Shown: positions 11,148 to 23,090 of the stretch, in pieces | How positions within the stretch are numbered: the stretch's first letter is position 1 | How the letters are laid out: the number at the start of each line of letters is the position of its first letter | From: Manis javanica | Lineage: Eukaryota; Chordata; Mammalia; Pholidota; Manidae | Length of the DNA stretch: 64,000 bases | Direction: 5' to 3' | Assembly: GCF_040802235.1 (NCBI RefSeq) | Contig: NC_133156.1 | Location: 27,795,343 to 27,859,342, forward strand | Translations under genes and position numbers: made by a program | Notes under the pieces: generated by a model | Seen by the model: the letters and a program-made list of their open reading frames with translations, nothing else | What the model was told of the DNA's origin: nothing | Databases searched by the model: none

Positions 11148-11315
11148 ATGATTTCCAAACTTACCCATGCACTGGCAGCATCTGTTAACTCAATAGAAAT
11201 ACAATTCCTGGGCTCTGCCATGGGCAGTTCAGATTATGAGGCCCTTCCATCTATGTTTTCAAAAGCTCCCTAGTTAATTCTGATGCTTCTAGGTTTGGAA
11301 CCACAGCACTGAATG
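11148..11315 (+). mobile_element. MER5A-like hAT MITE
   Basis: The order fits MER5A: TGATTTCCAAACTTACCCAT, a CTGGCAGCATCTGTTAAC segment, AGAAATACAATTCCTGGGCT, then AATTCTGATGCTTCTAGG and GTTTGGAACCACAG at the end. It is diverged but complete-looking. Confidence 0.6.
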
Positions 11316-11819
11316 GCACCTCTCCCTCAGTGCTTCTGGACACAGTGGGGCTTAGAGAGGTGTGTCATCTACCCAGAGTCTCCCAGCAAATCAACAGGAG
11401 ATCTTCTGACTCCTAGCTCAGTTCTTCCCACTGCATCCCTGTTGGGCCTAGTCCATGGTTAGTCGACAAAAACGGTGAGACTTCCTTGAGTCTCTTTTGC
11501 CTCTGGGCCTCTCAAGGACTTGCCACAGAAAAGAACACACTGTGTGAGCAGCCATATGCTGAGAAGATTGGAGGGGAGGGGAATGGGGGAGGGTGACGGC
11601 AAAGGCAGGGATGGCTGGGATATCTGGCGTTTGCCACTGCCAGACAGCACAGTGAGCCTGCTGAGGGCAGGAGCTGGTTTGGATGTATGCCACCAATAGC
11701 TGGGTTTTCACACAGAATCCTTAAGGAGCAGAATAAGGATCAATGACTAGGGGGTACATTCCAGATAGAATTTTCTAACAATGATCAGTGACCTGGGAGA
11801 CAATTGACCTTGGAGTAAT

Positions 11820-12710
11820 TGCCCAGCTCCCTGCTTTTATTTTTTATTTTAAAACATTTAACATATGAAAAATGCAAGGACAAATACATACAGCTCCCAT
11901 TTCCCAGTCCCTAGGTTGTGGAGGAGGACATCATATCACTGGAGCTTCTCAGCCCATTCCCCTCCTTCCTGTCAAGAGCCACACCCTATTTCCTGCTGTT
12001 GGGGTGAATCACTCCTGTACCTGTTTTCATGCTTATGTTACATAACATTTATAAGACACATAAAGTATTGCTTCACAAATTTTAAGTTTTTGTAAGTGAT
12101 CTTAGGTTGTACATACCCTTCTGCAACTTGTTTTCGCTCAACATTGTGTTTGAGACTTACCTGCGTTCAAGTGCAGAGTTCTGCAAATACATTGCCACAT
12201 TCTAATCCATCTCACTGTTAAGTATGCACCACAATTTATTAATCCATTCTCCTGTTATCTCTTTTTTTTCACAATCCAAGCCACACTACCATGAACATCC
12301 TTGCCTGTGTCTCCTTGGGCACCTGGGAAGGGCTTGCTGGGTGTTAGTTAGCACTTCTCCAGATTGACCTGCATCCACTTTCCCTTGTCCCACATCCAGA
12401 CTCATGCTGGTGATTGTCAGACTTCGGAGTTTATGCTGTCCTGACGGGGGCCAAATGTCTCTCAATGATGTCTTCAATTTGTATGTCTCTGATCAGTGGG
12501 GCTGAAACGTTCTCATTACTTACTGGTCCTCTGGACTTCCCCTCCTGTGAGCTGCCTTTGTGTCCCTGGCCGGTGCTTCTGCTGGGCTGTTTGTCGTTCT
12601 TGTTGATTTGTGGGAGCTTCAGTTCTGGGTCTGTTGCTATCTTCTGCCAGTTAGTGGCTTATCTTTTCACTTTATTTATGGAATCTTTTGATGTGCAAGG
12701 GTTTTACATT
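11820..12710 (-). repeat. L1M LINE 3' end, antisense
   Basis: The left part reads as an old L1 3' UTR (TTCTGCAACTTGTTTTCGCT, then AATTTATTAATCCATTCTCC). The right part at 12410-12700 follows the antisense end of L1 ORF2 (TCAATTTGTATGTCTCTGAT and TTGTTGATTTGTGGGAGCTT). No reading frame survives. Confidence 0.65.
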
Positions 12711-12829
12711 TAATATAACCAACAGTGCCAATCTTTTCCTCTATGGTCTGGGCTTCTGCAGCTTGCAGTAAGCCAAGGCTGTTTGGCCAGCATAGGACCC
12801 TCCTTGGAGGCCTCATGGTGGAGTCAGAG

Positions 12830-12965
12830 GGGAATGAACTAGGCAAACCTGGGCCGAATTCTGGCTGAGAAATTCACAAATGAGGTGAAGTTGGGAGTAA
12901 GTTGTTCTACCTCTGGGCTGCGGCTTCCTCAATTATAAAATAGGGATAAGTATGGCTTCTAGTTT
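12830..12965 (+). repeat. MIR SINE fragment
   Basis: A MIR core and tail: AACCTGGGCCGAATTCTGGC, then CTCTGGGCTGCGGCTTCCTC and ATTATAAAATAGGGATAAGT. Confidence 0.6.
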
Positions 12966-13689
12966 TCAGGCCAGAGGAGGAGGGCGGTGGTGGAAGGGGT
13001 AGGAGTACTTGCTGAGGAAGGTCTCTGAGGAAGCTGTTGCCTGAGGCTCGTCCAGTGCAGGCGTTCCAGCCTCGCCTGGCCCGCAAGGACCCACACAGTC
13101 TCTTCAAATCCAACTGTACCTCAGAGTGGGGCTGGGAATCTGGAGGAACTCAGACATGTGATATCCAGGTCTACCCTGTGCCTCCCACCCACAGGGCCCC
13201 TCGTCCTGAGCCCATGTTTGGTAACTGCCGAGGCTGGGACACGTGGATAGTGGTGTTCCTGATCTCGTGGGACAGGAGGAGGCTGCACACAGTGGCTGCT
13301 GGAAGCAGCAGGCTTGGAAGAGCATCTGATAGCTCCAGGGAAAATATTTGTCTGGGGAAAGTAAAGGGCATATGTGCCCACCCATACAAACAGGTCTCGT
13401 GAGGCCACGGTAGTGGGTATTATGTCTGTTACGTCCAAGTAATTCATCCTGGGCACAGCACCGGTTGGCGCAGGATCAAGCTGGGGGTGAGGTGGGCAGA
13501 GCCCCCTGAGGTCAGCAGCCTTTTCAACAAGGCCACAGAGCCCATGGCAGTAGGGCTAAAAGATGACTGCTTACTCATCCTACTTACTGACACCAAACAA
13601 CTCCACCATGGAGGGATCATCCTGCTCAAGTGACCACAGCACTGGAATTTGTCAGCATTGTTTACAATGGAAACTTACCTCTGGACTTG
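12966..13689. other. Intergenic, no gene recognised
   Basis: A GC-rich to balanced stretch with several overlapping short open frames on both strands. None has a domain signature or good splice context. No repeat was named here. Confidence 0.45.
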
Positions 13690-13880
13690 GTGATACATAT
13701 GCATGATGCAAATAGTAAAGGTACAAAAAAGGATGCAGAGGAAAGTAAGGCCCCCAGCTTCTTAGCCCTCACCCTCAGCTTCCCAGGAGGAAGCAGTGTT
13801 GCCAGAGAGGACATACATGTATGTATTTGTAATTAATGGTAGCACATTATACACACCACAGTGAACCTTGCCTATTTTTT
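13690..13880 (-). repeat. L1M-type 3' UTR remnant
   Basis: AAAGGTACAAAAAAGGATGC followed by CCTCAGCTTCCCAGGAGG and GTATTTGTAATTAATGGTAG resembles the L1M 3' UTR stretch that also occurs at 8940-9320. Confidence 0.4.
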
Positions 13881-14269
13881 CCCCACCCAACCTTCTGTCT
13901 CCCAAATTTAGGACCCAGGATGTAATGGGAAGGAGTGAATGTTTGAAGAATGAATGGATTAGTGGTGGTTCATCCAGGTTTAGTAATTTTTTGTCTCTGA
14001 ATTTCAAGATTCATCCCTGATATTGGGAGGTTGCCTCTTCCCTTGGCATGTCACTGCAGGTGGGTGAATGCAGGCCTTCCTGACCCTGGCACAGAGCCAT
14101 AATGGGAGAACTAAGTGAACCAGGCAGCTGAACAGCTTAATTGTCATTTCTACCAGCAGATGGTTACCAGGGAAACTCAAAGAATGTTAGAACTGGAGGG
14201 GGTTTCAGGCAATGTGGAGGCAGCCTGACTGAATCTCAGATCAGGGGGAGGGGGGTGTTCCCACAAGTT

Positions 14270-14480
14270 CTTTATGGCTTTGATTTTTTAAATGTTCATT
14301 TCAATGATAATCAAGACAATTAAAAATCATATTTTTGGATCATTTGGATGTCTGCCTGATAATGTTGCCTGGCCATGTGACTATCCCCGTGTTGGTATTT
14401 GTATTTATGATTGCATCAGCACTGGGATAATCAATGACTCCACAGCCTCCTGAATAAACCAGGATTCGCATGTTGATCGA
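14270..14480. other. AT-rich unique block, possible conserved noncoding element
   Basis: An AT-rich block with homeodomain-like TTAAATG and AATCAAGACAATTA words, not matched to any repeat I know and surrounded by ordinary sequence. There is no coding potential. A regulatory role is only a guess. Confidence 0.25.
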
Positions 14481-14609
14481 ACTGTGCAGGTTCTTATATT
14501 TTGTGTCTGTAGGCCCCTGAGACCCCTGGAAATATTATTAGGGTTGTGAGAAGTTTTTAAGACATCTGTCCATTACAAGAAACTCTGGTGAGGACAGGAA
14601 GACACCAGG

Positions 14610-14905
14610 CAGGCGTCAGGAGCCTGGCCTGAGGCCCCGTCACTGCCTCTCACTGACTGGCTCAGCTCGACACTTCTGAGTCCTCTGCTTTAATTTCCCC
14701 TCAGAAAAGTAGGAGCCAAAGTGCCTTCCTTGTGGGATATTATGAAGGCAAAGTAAGACAGTGAATGTAAAAGTTCTGTCTTTACATGCATGTTCAACCC
14801 TCTCCTTTCATAAAGGAGGAAGCAAGGCCTGAAGGGGTGAGCTGACTTTTCCAACATCAGTTACTGGCAGAGCTGCTCTGGGCATTTGGGCTCTTAACTC
14901 CCCCT
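14610..14905 (+). repeat. MIR SINE pair (sense, then antisense fragment)
   Basis: 14610-14790 reads as sense MIR (CTGACTGGCTCAGCTCGACA, TTTAATTTCCCCTCAGAAAA, GGATATTATGAAGGCAAAGT). 14810-14905 reads as a short antisense MIR piece (AAGGAGGAAGCAAGGCCTGA). Confidence 0.5.
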
Positions 14906-15955
14906 GGCGCCTCTCCTATATCCGGGGAGCACTTAGGCTATTCGCCATGGTGGTGTGATTCTAATTCCAGAAAGTGTATTTATAACATCTCAGGGGGCCT
15001 GTCGCTATTTGGGCAAACATACTATCTTTATTTTTATTTGTTAAAGAGATTAAATTAAGGAAACCAAACAAGCTAATGAGCACATTAAACTCCCCAGAGC
15101 TATACCTCTCTTCCTTGAGCAAAAACAAATTCTTCCTCAGGAGGAAGGTGGGACAGAAGGAATGTGGGGCAGAACCCCAAGTGCTGCAGGGCCAGGTGCT
15201 GTGATTTACCACTTTGCCAGGCTCAAGGGCCACAGAGCCTGGCCGTGGGCTTCATTTCAGCACCCAGGCTCTGGGGGATGCAGTTTCAGGGTGGGGGTCA
15301 CCCAGGGCAGGTTGAGAGCTCCAGAAAGCTCTCAGGCCTGATCAGTGCTGTTTCAGCATTCTCTCCAAAGGCCAGATAAGATGGGATGAAGCACAGTGAG
15401 TGCCTCCTTGGCTAGTAAATTAGATGTGAGCCTAAGGCACATAGCACCTGGCCTAGACTGAGGGCTTAGTCCTGCTGTTCAGCATGATGATCTGACTGGG
15501 CCTGGGCCCTGCTGGAAGATGGTCCCATTTCCTCCATCTGTCCTGAGCTCTGGAGCAGCTTCTCTGCCCTGACAAAAGGAAGGAGCTTGGATGGGCATAT
15601 TCTGTCCATGCACATCAAATTATTTATAGTCGATTTGTTATTGTGGTTGTTGAAGTTGTTGTTTCTACTAAGAACACTGATGCTATGAATAAACTTGTGC
15701 ATTTGTCTTGGTGTGTGTGAGTAAGGGTTTCTCTAGGGTATACATAATAATAATAAACAACCAGAAAGTTAAGGGCACTGAGCAGTCAGAATGAATGCTG
15801 TGCGGTGTAAACCTGGTTCTAGAGATAGTCTGAGTGGCCAGGTGTTAACCTTATAGTTGCTGGGCCATGGGGAATGTTGGGAAGGCCCCCAGGAGAGGAG
15901 CTGGGGTAGCAGAGCACAGGGGGTCACACGGTGAAGGGGTGGGAGACACAGAGTA
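14906..15955. other. Intergenic, no gene recognised
   Basis: No coding exon or clear repeat. A stretch near 15040-15120 is AT-rich and repeat-free. Near 15745-15760 there is a short ATA repeat. Confidence 0.4.
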
Positions 15956-15959
15956 GTAG

Positions 15960-16320
15960 CTCTTTACCAACCAACATGGAATTATTTCAAAATTTTAACA
16001 ACTGGTGTGGTCAAAATGGTAAGCACTTAACTATATATGCCTGGGAATATATGTACCTAGGAATGGAACTGCTAGGTTGTAGGGAAAGTGAATGATCAAC
16101 TTTATAAACAGTGCAGGACTGTGTTCCAAATCACTTATCCCCACAACACCCGCTAGCAGTCAGCATCCACCTGACCCATATCCATGTCTACACTTGGTAT
16201 TGTCAGGCTCCTTTTTTTTTTGTTGCCAATCCAGTGGGTATAAAATAATAAATCACCGTGGTCTTAATTTGTATTTCTCTAAATCCTAATAAGGTTGAAC
16301 ACCTTTTCAAATGTTTATGG
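15960..16320 (-). repeat. L1M LINE 3' remnant, antisense
   Basis: CTAGGAATGGAACTGCTAGG, then TCCCCACAACACCCGCTAGC, then GGTCTTAATTTGTATTTCTC and AGGTTGAACACCTTTTCAAA. This is the usual antisense order at the end of L1 ORF2 and the start of the 3' UTR. Confidence 0.65.
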
Positions 16321-16389
16321 GCTTAGAGCTATTTGCTTAAAACACCTAGGCCACTAATGGCCAGAGAGTATTTCTCTAGCTACCTGCCT

Positions 16390-16530
16390 TCAATGAGAGC
16401 CAGGAGGCCAGGGTTCCAGCCTCAGATGGTCACATGCTCACTCTGTGTCCTTAGGCAGGGCATTTGCCTTTTCTGAGCCACAGTTTTACCATCAGTCATG
16501 TTGGAGAGAGCCTTTCTCTCCGCACAGGGA
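16390..16530 (+). repeat. MIR SINE fragment
   Basis: CCAGGGTTCCAGCCTCAGAT, then TCACTCTGTGTCCTTAGGCA and TTCTGAGCCACAGTTTTACC, matching the MIR core. Confidence 0.5.
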
Positions 16531-17209
16531 GGGCAGGTAAGAGATCATGTGTGATCATAGAAGTAAATGTACTTTGGGGACCAAAAAGCCCTGTACCAGG
16601 CAGGGATTATATTCCCTCCTTGAAGATAATTTAAAGAAGGCTTTGAAGCCTCGGGGAGCAGGAGCTGCCAGCCAACCTCCTAGAAGCATAGAGCACCAGT
16701 TCCAAGGCTTGAATGAATGTCTCCTTCCTCCTCCCCCAGCACCCCCCCACTGCACCCCACCACCCAGGCCCCTCTCTACCCCTACCAGGCAGAGAAGGAA
16801 CAAATTCCATTAACTCCCGGCACAAACAGACCTTAGGCACCCCAAGGCACTTTGGGAACCAAACTCATGCCTAGGCTGCTCTAATGTGAGGACAGCCAGC
16901 CCCCTGGCGCCTGATCCTTCCCTGGGAGGCGGGCCCCAGGTGGCCACAGGCTTAGCTGCCCAGGCCCAGATGCAGAGATGTAGCCACATGACAATGCCTA
17001 ACCAGAAGATGTAGGCTCATGGCTCTTTCCTCTGTTCCTTCTGGCCTCACGTTCCTCACCTCTTCAATGGCATGAGGGGTTGACAGGCATCTCTCAAAGC
17101 ACGTGCTCTGGAGCACTAAGCATCAGGGATGGTGGTTAATGGAGTGGTGAGGGTAGGCAGTAGGGTGGGAGGAGATTCTGTAGATAGATCAAAACATTGA
17201 AAAGTTAGA

Positions 17210-17445
17210 TTATTTTTGCAGCTAACATTTGCTGAATGTGCCAGGCACTGGGCTAGGCATTTTATAAGCATTATTTCATTACAGCAACCTTTTGAGGCAG
17301 GTACTATGGCTGGCTCCATTTTCTAGATGAGGAAACTGAAACTTTGCAAGGTTAAGTGATTTACTTACCCAATATCTCTCAAACGGTAGGTGGCAGAGCC
17401 TGGGTTCCAACCCAGGCAGCCTGTTTCTAGACCTCTTTTTCTGAG
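17210..17445 (-). repeat. MIR SINE (near complete)
   Basis: Antisense MIR with most landmarks: CTAACATTTGCTGAATGTGC, CAGGCACTGGGCTAGGCATT, GATGAGGAAACTGAAACTTT, GGTTAAGTGATTTACTTACC and the CCTGGGTTCCAACCCAGG head. Confidence 0.85.
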
Positions 17446-17684
17446 CCAGGTCAAATCAACAGGACTTGGTGATCCATCAGATTGTGGGGGCCTGCAGAGG
17501 GGGGGGAAGAGTTCACATCAAAGGGTTTCTTTGATTCAGCTTGGGGTCAGTCACCTGGTGGCTGGTGAAGAAATACAGTGAAAAAGAAAACGAAACAAAA
17601 TGAAACACCCATTTTACCTTCCCAGAACTTAGGGTGAAAGGTAAATTGGGCAGAGTGTGAAAGCACACTGAGGTGGGTATGGGG

Positions 17685-17960
17685 AAACAAGGCTTCCTGG
17701 AGACTTCTCTTTCAAGTCAAGACTTAAGGGACCATTAAACATGGGAAGAGGGTGGGAAAAGGGAGCCCCAGGCAGAGGGAATAGCATGTGCAAAGGCCAG
17801 GAGCTAAGGGAGAGCATGTGAAGTCATATACACAGTGCACAGAAGGGATGTGGACACGGGGGATGAGCCTAGACATCAACAGGGGGCAGTCACCCAAGGC
17901 CGTGATTTTGAGGCTTCCAGATTGGAACTGGGACAGAGGAGGGTGAGAATGATGAGGAAG
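17685..17960 (-). repeat. L2 LINE fragment, antisense
   Basis: AAGGCTTCCTGGAGACTTCT, then CAGGCAGAGGGAATAGCATG and TGCAAAGGCCAGGAG are the antisense L2 3' signature. The end near 17960 is uncertain. Confidence 0.65.
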
Positions 17961-19250
17961 CACTGGAGGAACTATGGGCTGTTGGCTGAAGCTGGGAGCA
18001 TGGGAGGAGGCATGGGGGCAGGGGTACAGAGAGGACGGTCATGGCTTTGACCTCCCTAATGTTGAGGGGGTTCACTGCTAAGGTCTCTTCCAGTACTGAC
18101 CTTCTCAACTTCCCTGGAAGGAAGGAACATGTCCAAGAGGCCCCTCCACCCCCAAATATTCCGGCAGGAAGGAGCGGGATCTGCTTTGTCAATGTGGATT
18201 TCAATAAAGAGTCTCATTCAGGGAAGCAAACAGCTGCTTGACTATTAATTGCCAGGGTCCTCAGCCACAGCCTGCTGGGGGGCCTCGGCATGCAGTTCTG
18301 GAAAGGTGAATTGGTTCCTTCTGCTTGTCTGGATTTTGTACACTGTGGTGGGACAAAGGGCAGGGTGCTTATTTCTCAGAAGGTCAGTCCCCCTGAGTCT
18401 TCCCAGGCAGCTTGGAAGGTGTATGGCATGGCCCTGCTGGGGTGCTGACTCTCCCCCTTCATGCTGGACCCAGCCAGAGGGACAGGGACCTCAGAAGACA
18501 CAAAGCTGGTCAGAGAAGACATCCATGGGGCCTGAGGGATGTCTGGTTGGGGTCTCCACAGCTACTCTCATGGAAGACCAGGCACCCTCTTAAGGGTGTC
18601 ATAGAGAGGGTGATAGTCTAGAGACAGGAGGACTGAAGAAAGGGCCTGGGGGATAGAGAGAGTGGAGGTTAAGCCTGAGGTCAGGAAGGACCCTTGCATG
18701 GGTCGTCTCTGGTTATGAGCCAGACCAGGGTTCAGAGGAGCCTGGGAGTCCAGACCGAGGAGCGTGAAGCTTAGGGAAGGCCATCAGCTCCTTCTGGCCA
18801 CCGCCATCATGATGCATGCCCTCCTTTGTGGCCGGCCGGATCGCCCATCTGAGTAAGCCTGTGAAGAGGGCCGCTGGGATGGAGCTAATGGAAACCTGAC
18901 GGGCATCCTGGGCCATACTGAGGCCAAATCTTGCGGTACTAGAAGCCCTGTGGCGCCTGCCCAAGCAGGCGCGGGCTCACAGGCTGGCTTTGTTCCCCAC
19001 CCTCTTAGGTGGCTGCTTCAGGTGGTGGCCACTTCAAAGAAGCCCCATTTAAAGCAGGGCCTTGCCTCAAGTTTCCTAAGGGCCCAGCCGGGCTAATGAG
19101 ATCATTAAGAGGCTCGCTGTTATGTGAGTTTAAATAGAAGCTTGCCTGTACAGCCTCTGGCTGAGCCCTGTGCCCTGGGGACAGTTTTGTTTTTTAAAAA
19201 TTTTAACATCTGTGTATTTGTATCTGTGTATGTACCTAACAGTGTGCTTC
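17961..19250. other. Intergenic; includes repeat-free block at 18960-19180
   Basis: No gene was recognised. The block at 18960-19180 is free of known repeats, includes TAATGAGATCATTAAGAGG and TTTAAATAGAAGC words, and could be a conserved noncoding element. A CAATAAAG near 18201 lacks any supporting transcript signal. Confidence 0.35.
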
Positions 19251-19254
19251 AGGG

Positions 19255-19830
19255 GATAGGTTCTAACCTCAGACTGCTGTGACTGAATCCCGGCCCTCCA
19301 TCTTCTGTCAGCGTGACCTTAGGCCAGTTACGTGCCACTCCCCAGCATCCTGGTTTCCCCATTTTCAAAAGGGGGACTCATCACTGTACTGCTGAATAAT
19401 ACTGTAGAATCCTCCAGGGACTCCCTGCCTCCCTCAAAAGAGAGTCCAATTCTTAGAGCATTCAACCTTCTGTGGCCTACCGTTGGCCTCTATCCCCACC
19501 ACACCCATTTCTCACATTTGTCACTTCAACCCTACTGACTAGTCCTCTCTACCTAGCTTTCATGTATGCGGTTTATTCACTTGGAACACTCTTTTCCCTA
19601 CCTAACCCTCCTTCTCCTTTGGGTCTCCACAGCAGTGGCTTCCTGGGAAGCCTCTGCTGATCACTCAGGCTGGTTCTGTATGTCCCCCATGGCGGTGCCC
19701 ACTGCACTGTACTGAAATGTTCTGTCAGCTCTTTGGCTTTCTTTGCTAGAATGTGAGCTCCATGAGGGCAGGGACTCGGCCTGCTGCTCACTGTGTCCCC
19801 AGGGCCTAGCACTGCATGGGCTGGTTTCTT
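19255..19830 (+). repeat. MIR (19255-19400) followed by L2 3' end (19410-19830)
   Basis: The MIR part has GCGTGACCTTAGGCCAGTTA and GTTTCCCCATTTTCAAAAGG. The L2 part has CACTTGGAACACTCTTTTCC, AGAATGTGAGCTCCATGAGG and GCAGGGACTCGGCC, in consensus order. Confidence 0.7.
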
Positions 19831-20669
19831 AATAAGTCCCTGTCATTTACGTGCAGTTCAGCTGAAGGTTAAGGCTGCTAGTGGGTCTCCTGCATTGGCT
19901 GTCCCTTGATGTTGCCCCCTGCTCCTTCTCTCTGGCCTTGACTCAGAGCCCCACTGTAGTGAAACCTGCACCAGGAGGCCCACATCCCTGAGATGAGGTA
20001 GAGCCCACCCGAAGGCTGCCAGCCCTTCATTCAGGAACTCCACCCCCTTGATTAAGCCTATCCTGGCCCTGTTGGGCCTTCGCCTGAGGATGTTATGCAG
20101 ACTTGCAGAGCACTCCAAGCCTTTGAGATTTTTCCTCAGAACCCCACAACATTAACATCTACTATGTGTTTAGACTGATTGATTGGTGTAACCCTGATGG
20201 GGAAGGTATGGAGGCTGCGGGGTGGTACCAGCTCTGAGCGGGAGGTCGACAGTCTGTCCAGCCAGCATAGCAGGAGCTAGGTCAGGATCCTTACTGAGTG
20301 GGGAACAGCATTTTTCAAGTCAAAGGCATGAGCAAAGGGTAGATAAACAAGAGGCAGAAAACTAAAGTCAAGAGAGAACCAGAGCCAGCTTGGAGAAGTG
20401 AGTAGAGGCCTGTGGTCAGGACCAAGTGAGTGAATAGAGTGAATCTGTTCACTTGTGCAGTCAGCAGAGCTGGGGGACTTATAGGAGCTACTGAGGCTAA
20501 ATAAGCATCTTGCCACTAAACTAGGAGCTCTTCAAGGCAAGGGACCATGTACACTTCACATCTGTGTCCCCGGAATGCAGAATCAATCCTAGATCCTTTC
20601 AGGCAGTCAGCATTTCACAGAAGAGTTCTCTCCTCTGGGTACTTGAAATTGGTGCTCGTCGTCCTCCTC

Positions 20670-21030
20670 CTAATAAAAATAGATATCATTTGCTGAGCTC
20701 TTACTGTGTACCAGGCACTGTGCTGAATACCTCACGTCCATCATCTCCAAGACTGTCAGATCTACAAGAGCAGGAACCAGGCCTGTTTGGGCTCACCATA
20801 TTGCATCCCAGCAACCAGCACAAGCCTGACACAGACTTGATGCTAAAAACATATTTGTTCAATGAGCAAATGATCTTACTGAGAATCTGTATTTTACAGA
20901 TAAGGAGCTGAGTCTCAAACAGGCTAAGTAAATGACATTATTCAGCTAGCGGGAGAGGGAAGTCAGGATTTGAACCTAGGTCTGTCTGACTCTAAAGTTA
21001 ATGGGCTTAGCCATGCTCTGCTGTTACAGC
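20670..21030 (-). repeat. MIR SINE split by an L2 3' fragment
   Basis: The MIR runs antisense from ATCATTTGCTGAGCTCTTAC and TACCAGGCACTGTGCTGAAT. It is interrupted at about 20750-20865 by a sense L2-like end (AAGAGCAGGAACCAGGCC and ATATTTGTTCAATGAG). It resumes with TTTTACAGATAAGGAGCTGA and AGGATTTGAACCTAGGTCTG. Confidence 0.65.
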
Positions 21031-21044
21031 CTTTATCTCAGAGC

Positions 21045-21195
21045 TGGCGATCAAAATGTGTCCTGAGAACCAGTGTCATCAGCATCACATGGGAGAATGT
21101 TGGAAATCTAATAGGCACTGCAGACCTATTGAATCAGAATCTGCATTGTAATAAGCAGCTCAGGTGATTCAGATATACATTAAAGTATGAGAAGC
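21045..21195 (+). mobile_element. MER5A-like hAT MITE
   Basis: GTGTCCTGAGAACCAGTGTC, ATCAGCATCACATGGGAGAA, GACCTATTGAATCAGAATCT and CAGGTGATTCAGATATACAT follow MER5A order. The 5' terminus is eroded. Confidence 0.75.
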
Positions 21196-21199
21196 CTGT

Positions 21200-22760
21200 T
21201 ATCCAAGCATTCGATTCCTCCCTCCTTCCCAGCCAGTCCACCCCCACAGCCACTCAGGAGGTCTAAGCCTTGGCTGACAAGCAGCCTCAATTAAACTGTA
21301 CTTGGCCATCGGGTCCTTTGTCCTTTGCCACAAGACTGCTGGATGTGATTGTAGTGTTGGCGGCTAATGACTTTCCAAAAGATTACCACTTAAGGATCAA
21401 AAGCATATTTTTGCCTTTTAAATCTTGCATGTCTATCAGGTTTCTAGCACCCAAAAATGCATGTTAATGAGAATAGAGGCAGAGTTTTCTAGCTGGTGTT
21501 CTTGCCTCTGAATCATCTTGGATGGGGTCTTGTCCCACGAGGGGCCCCTCCTGATTCTTTGCCCTTCTACGTCCATCATGGAGTGGTGGATTCTCAGCTC
21601 AGTCTCTGTTTATTATGAACAGACAATTTAATCCAATAATTATATTCATAAACAATTCCCCAAAGATTGAAGAGGTTCCGCTTATATATGTTTTGAAGCT
21701 TATGAGTTTAGTCTTTCAGAACAACTTAAGGAATTGTTTTGTCTAGCAGAAGGAACAGAGTGGATGGCCCATGGTTTATTCCATCCAAGCTTTCTTCTCT
21801 TACCCTCTCTCTCCGATGCCCCACTACCCAGCTCAGGTAGGCCATCAATCCCATGTGTACCTAGCCTCTCCTAATAACTTGTGTGGTTTTCTTGTTCAAG
21901 AATTCAAGTTAGAGATTTGCTCCAGACCCTCTGGCTTCTGTTGATGGGTTTATCTAAACCAGGAGTTCCTAACCGGAGGTCTGGGAGACAAGCTGGGAGG
22001 CCTGTGATGGCCAAGAAATTGGGTGTGAAATTCGCTGCGTGTGTGCTTTTTTATATGAGGGAGAATAGATAATTTTCTCAGATTCTCAGTGGGGTTTACC
22101 CCTAAAAGATCACTGTTTTCTCCTGTCTCTGAACTTTCAGTACCCGAACTATTTCTCTCCTTGTGTTCAAGTTATTTGGATTCCGTGTTACTTGCAAAAC
22201 TGTAAGCTCCACGCAAGTCGGGACTAGGGCCAGTGCTATTCACATCAGAGGTTCTACCTCTTAAACCACGAGACCCTTTTGCAAAGTACCTTAGCTTTCT
22301 TGCTCCAACACACAGGAAAGGAGTTGGAACTTCATGTGATTAGTTTACAGACAATGCACGATACCAACAACTTCCGAGAACTCCTAAAAAAAACCTCTGC
22401 TCCTCCTCTAGGTATATATAGCTTAGAGGTGAGACTTTGATCATAGATAATAAAAAAGGAAAGATCCTTGGATAATCTGTAGTCCAAGTACCCCATTTTA
22501 CAGATGAGGCCACTAAGGCCCCTAAGGAGAAGTAACTTGCCTCAGATCACCCTAAGAGTGTCTGTCAGAGCTGAGGCCAGGCACTGAGTGTTCTAACTCC
22601 CCAAGTACCATGCCTGTCCCCCACACCCTTTCTGTAGCCTCAGCTATACAGATGTTCTCAAGAAATGTTTGAAATAAATGAATGAATGAATATTGGGGAG
22701 GAGGTTAAGGCTGCCCGTAAATCTGAAGTTTTCTCTAGTTAACTAAAATAAGGGAATAGT
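21200..22760. other. Intergenic, mostly unrecognised
   Basis: AT-rich, no exon seen. 21290-21480 and 21600-21720 look repeat-free and could be conserved elements. 22440-22640 carries an antisense MIR-like phrase (CCCCATTTTACAGATGAGGC). A TGAATGAATGAA run ends near 22690. Confidence 0.4.
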
Positions 22761-22778
22761 CTTGTCTCTCTCACTCAG

Positions 22779-22813
<35 letters not shown>
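22779..22813. repeat. (CT)n(AC)n microsatellite
   Basis: A run of CT repeats switches directly into AC repeats. It is a compound dinucleotide repeat and likely length-polymorphic. Confidence 0.9.
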
Positions 22814-22969
22814 TGCCAAGATGGGGCTGATGCAGCAGCTTGAGTCTGGAGGAAAAGACAGAGGAGGGTGAGGGCTTCTCTCTCTAAGTTTCAGGAGCCC
22901 TACTTGATTTCATTTGACTCCAATCTCAGTTTCTGATAGTAATACTTATCATACAGCTGTTCAAACATA

Positions 22970-23090
22970 CGTGCATTCACTTGCTAATTATTTATTGAGC
23001 AACTCTCATAAGTGTTGAGCACTGTGAGGGTCTGGCATGGCCCTTGTCCTCTGGTTGCCTTCAGCCTGTGAGGTGATGGCATAGACTGTC
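22970..23090 (-). repeat. L2-like fragment, antisense
   Basis: AATTATTTATTGAGCAACTC, then GTTGAGCACTGTGAGGGTCT and GCCCTTGTCCTCTGGTTGCC is the antisense start of an L2-like 3' end. Confidence 0.4.

Noticed and set aside
18190-18215. TTTCAATAAAG as a poly(A) site of an unknown gene
   Set aside because: No coding exon, splice site or GT-rich element accompanies it.
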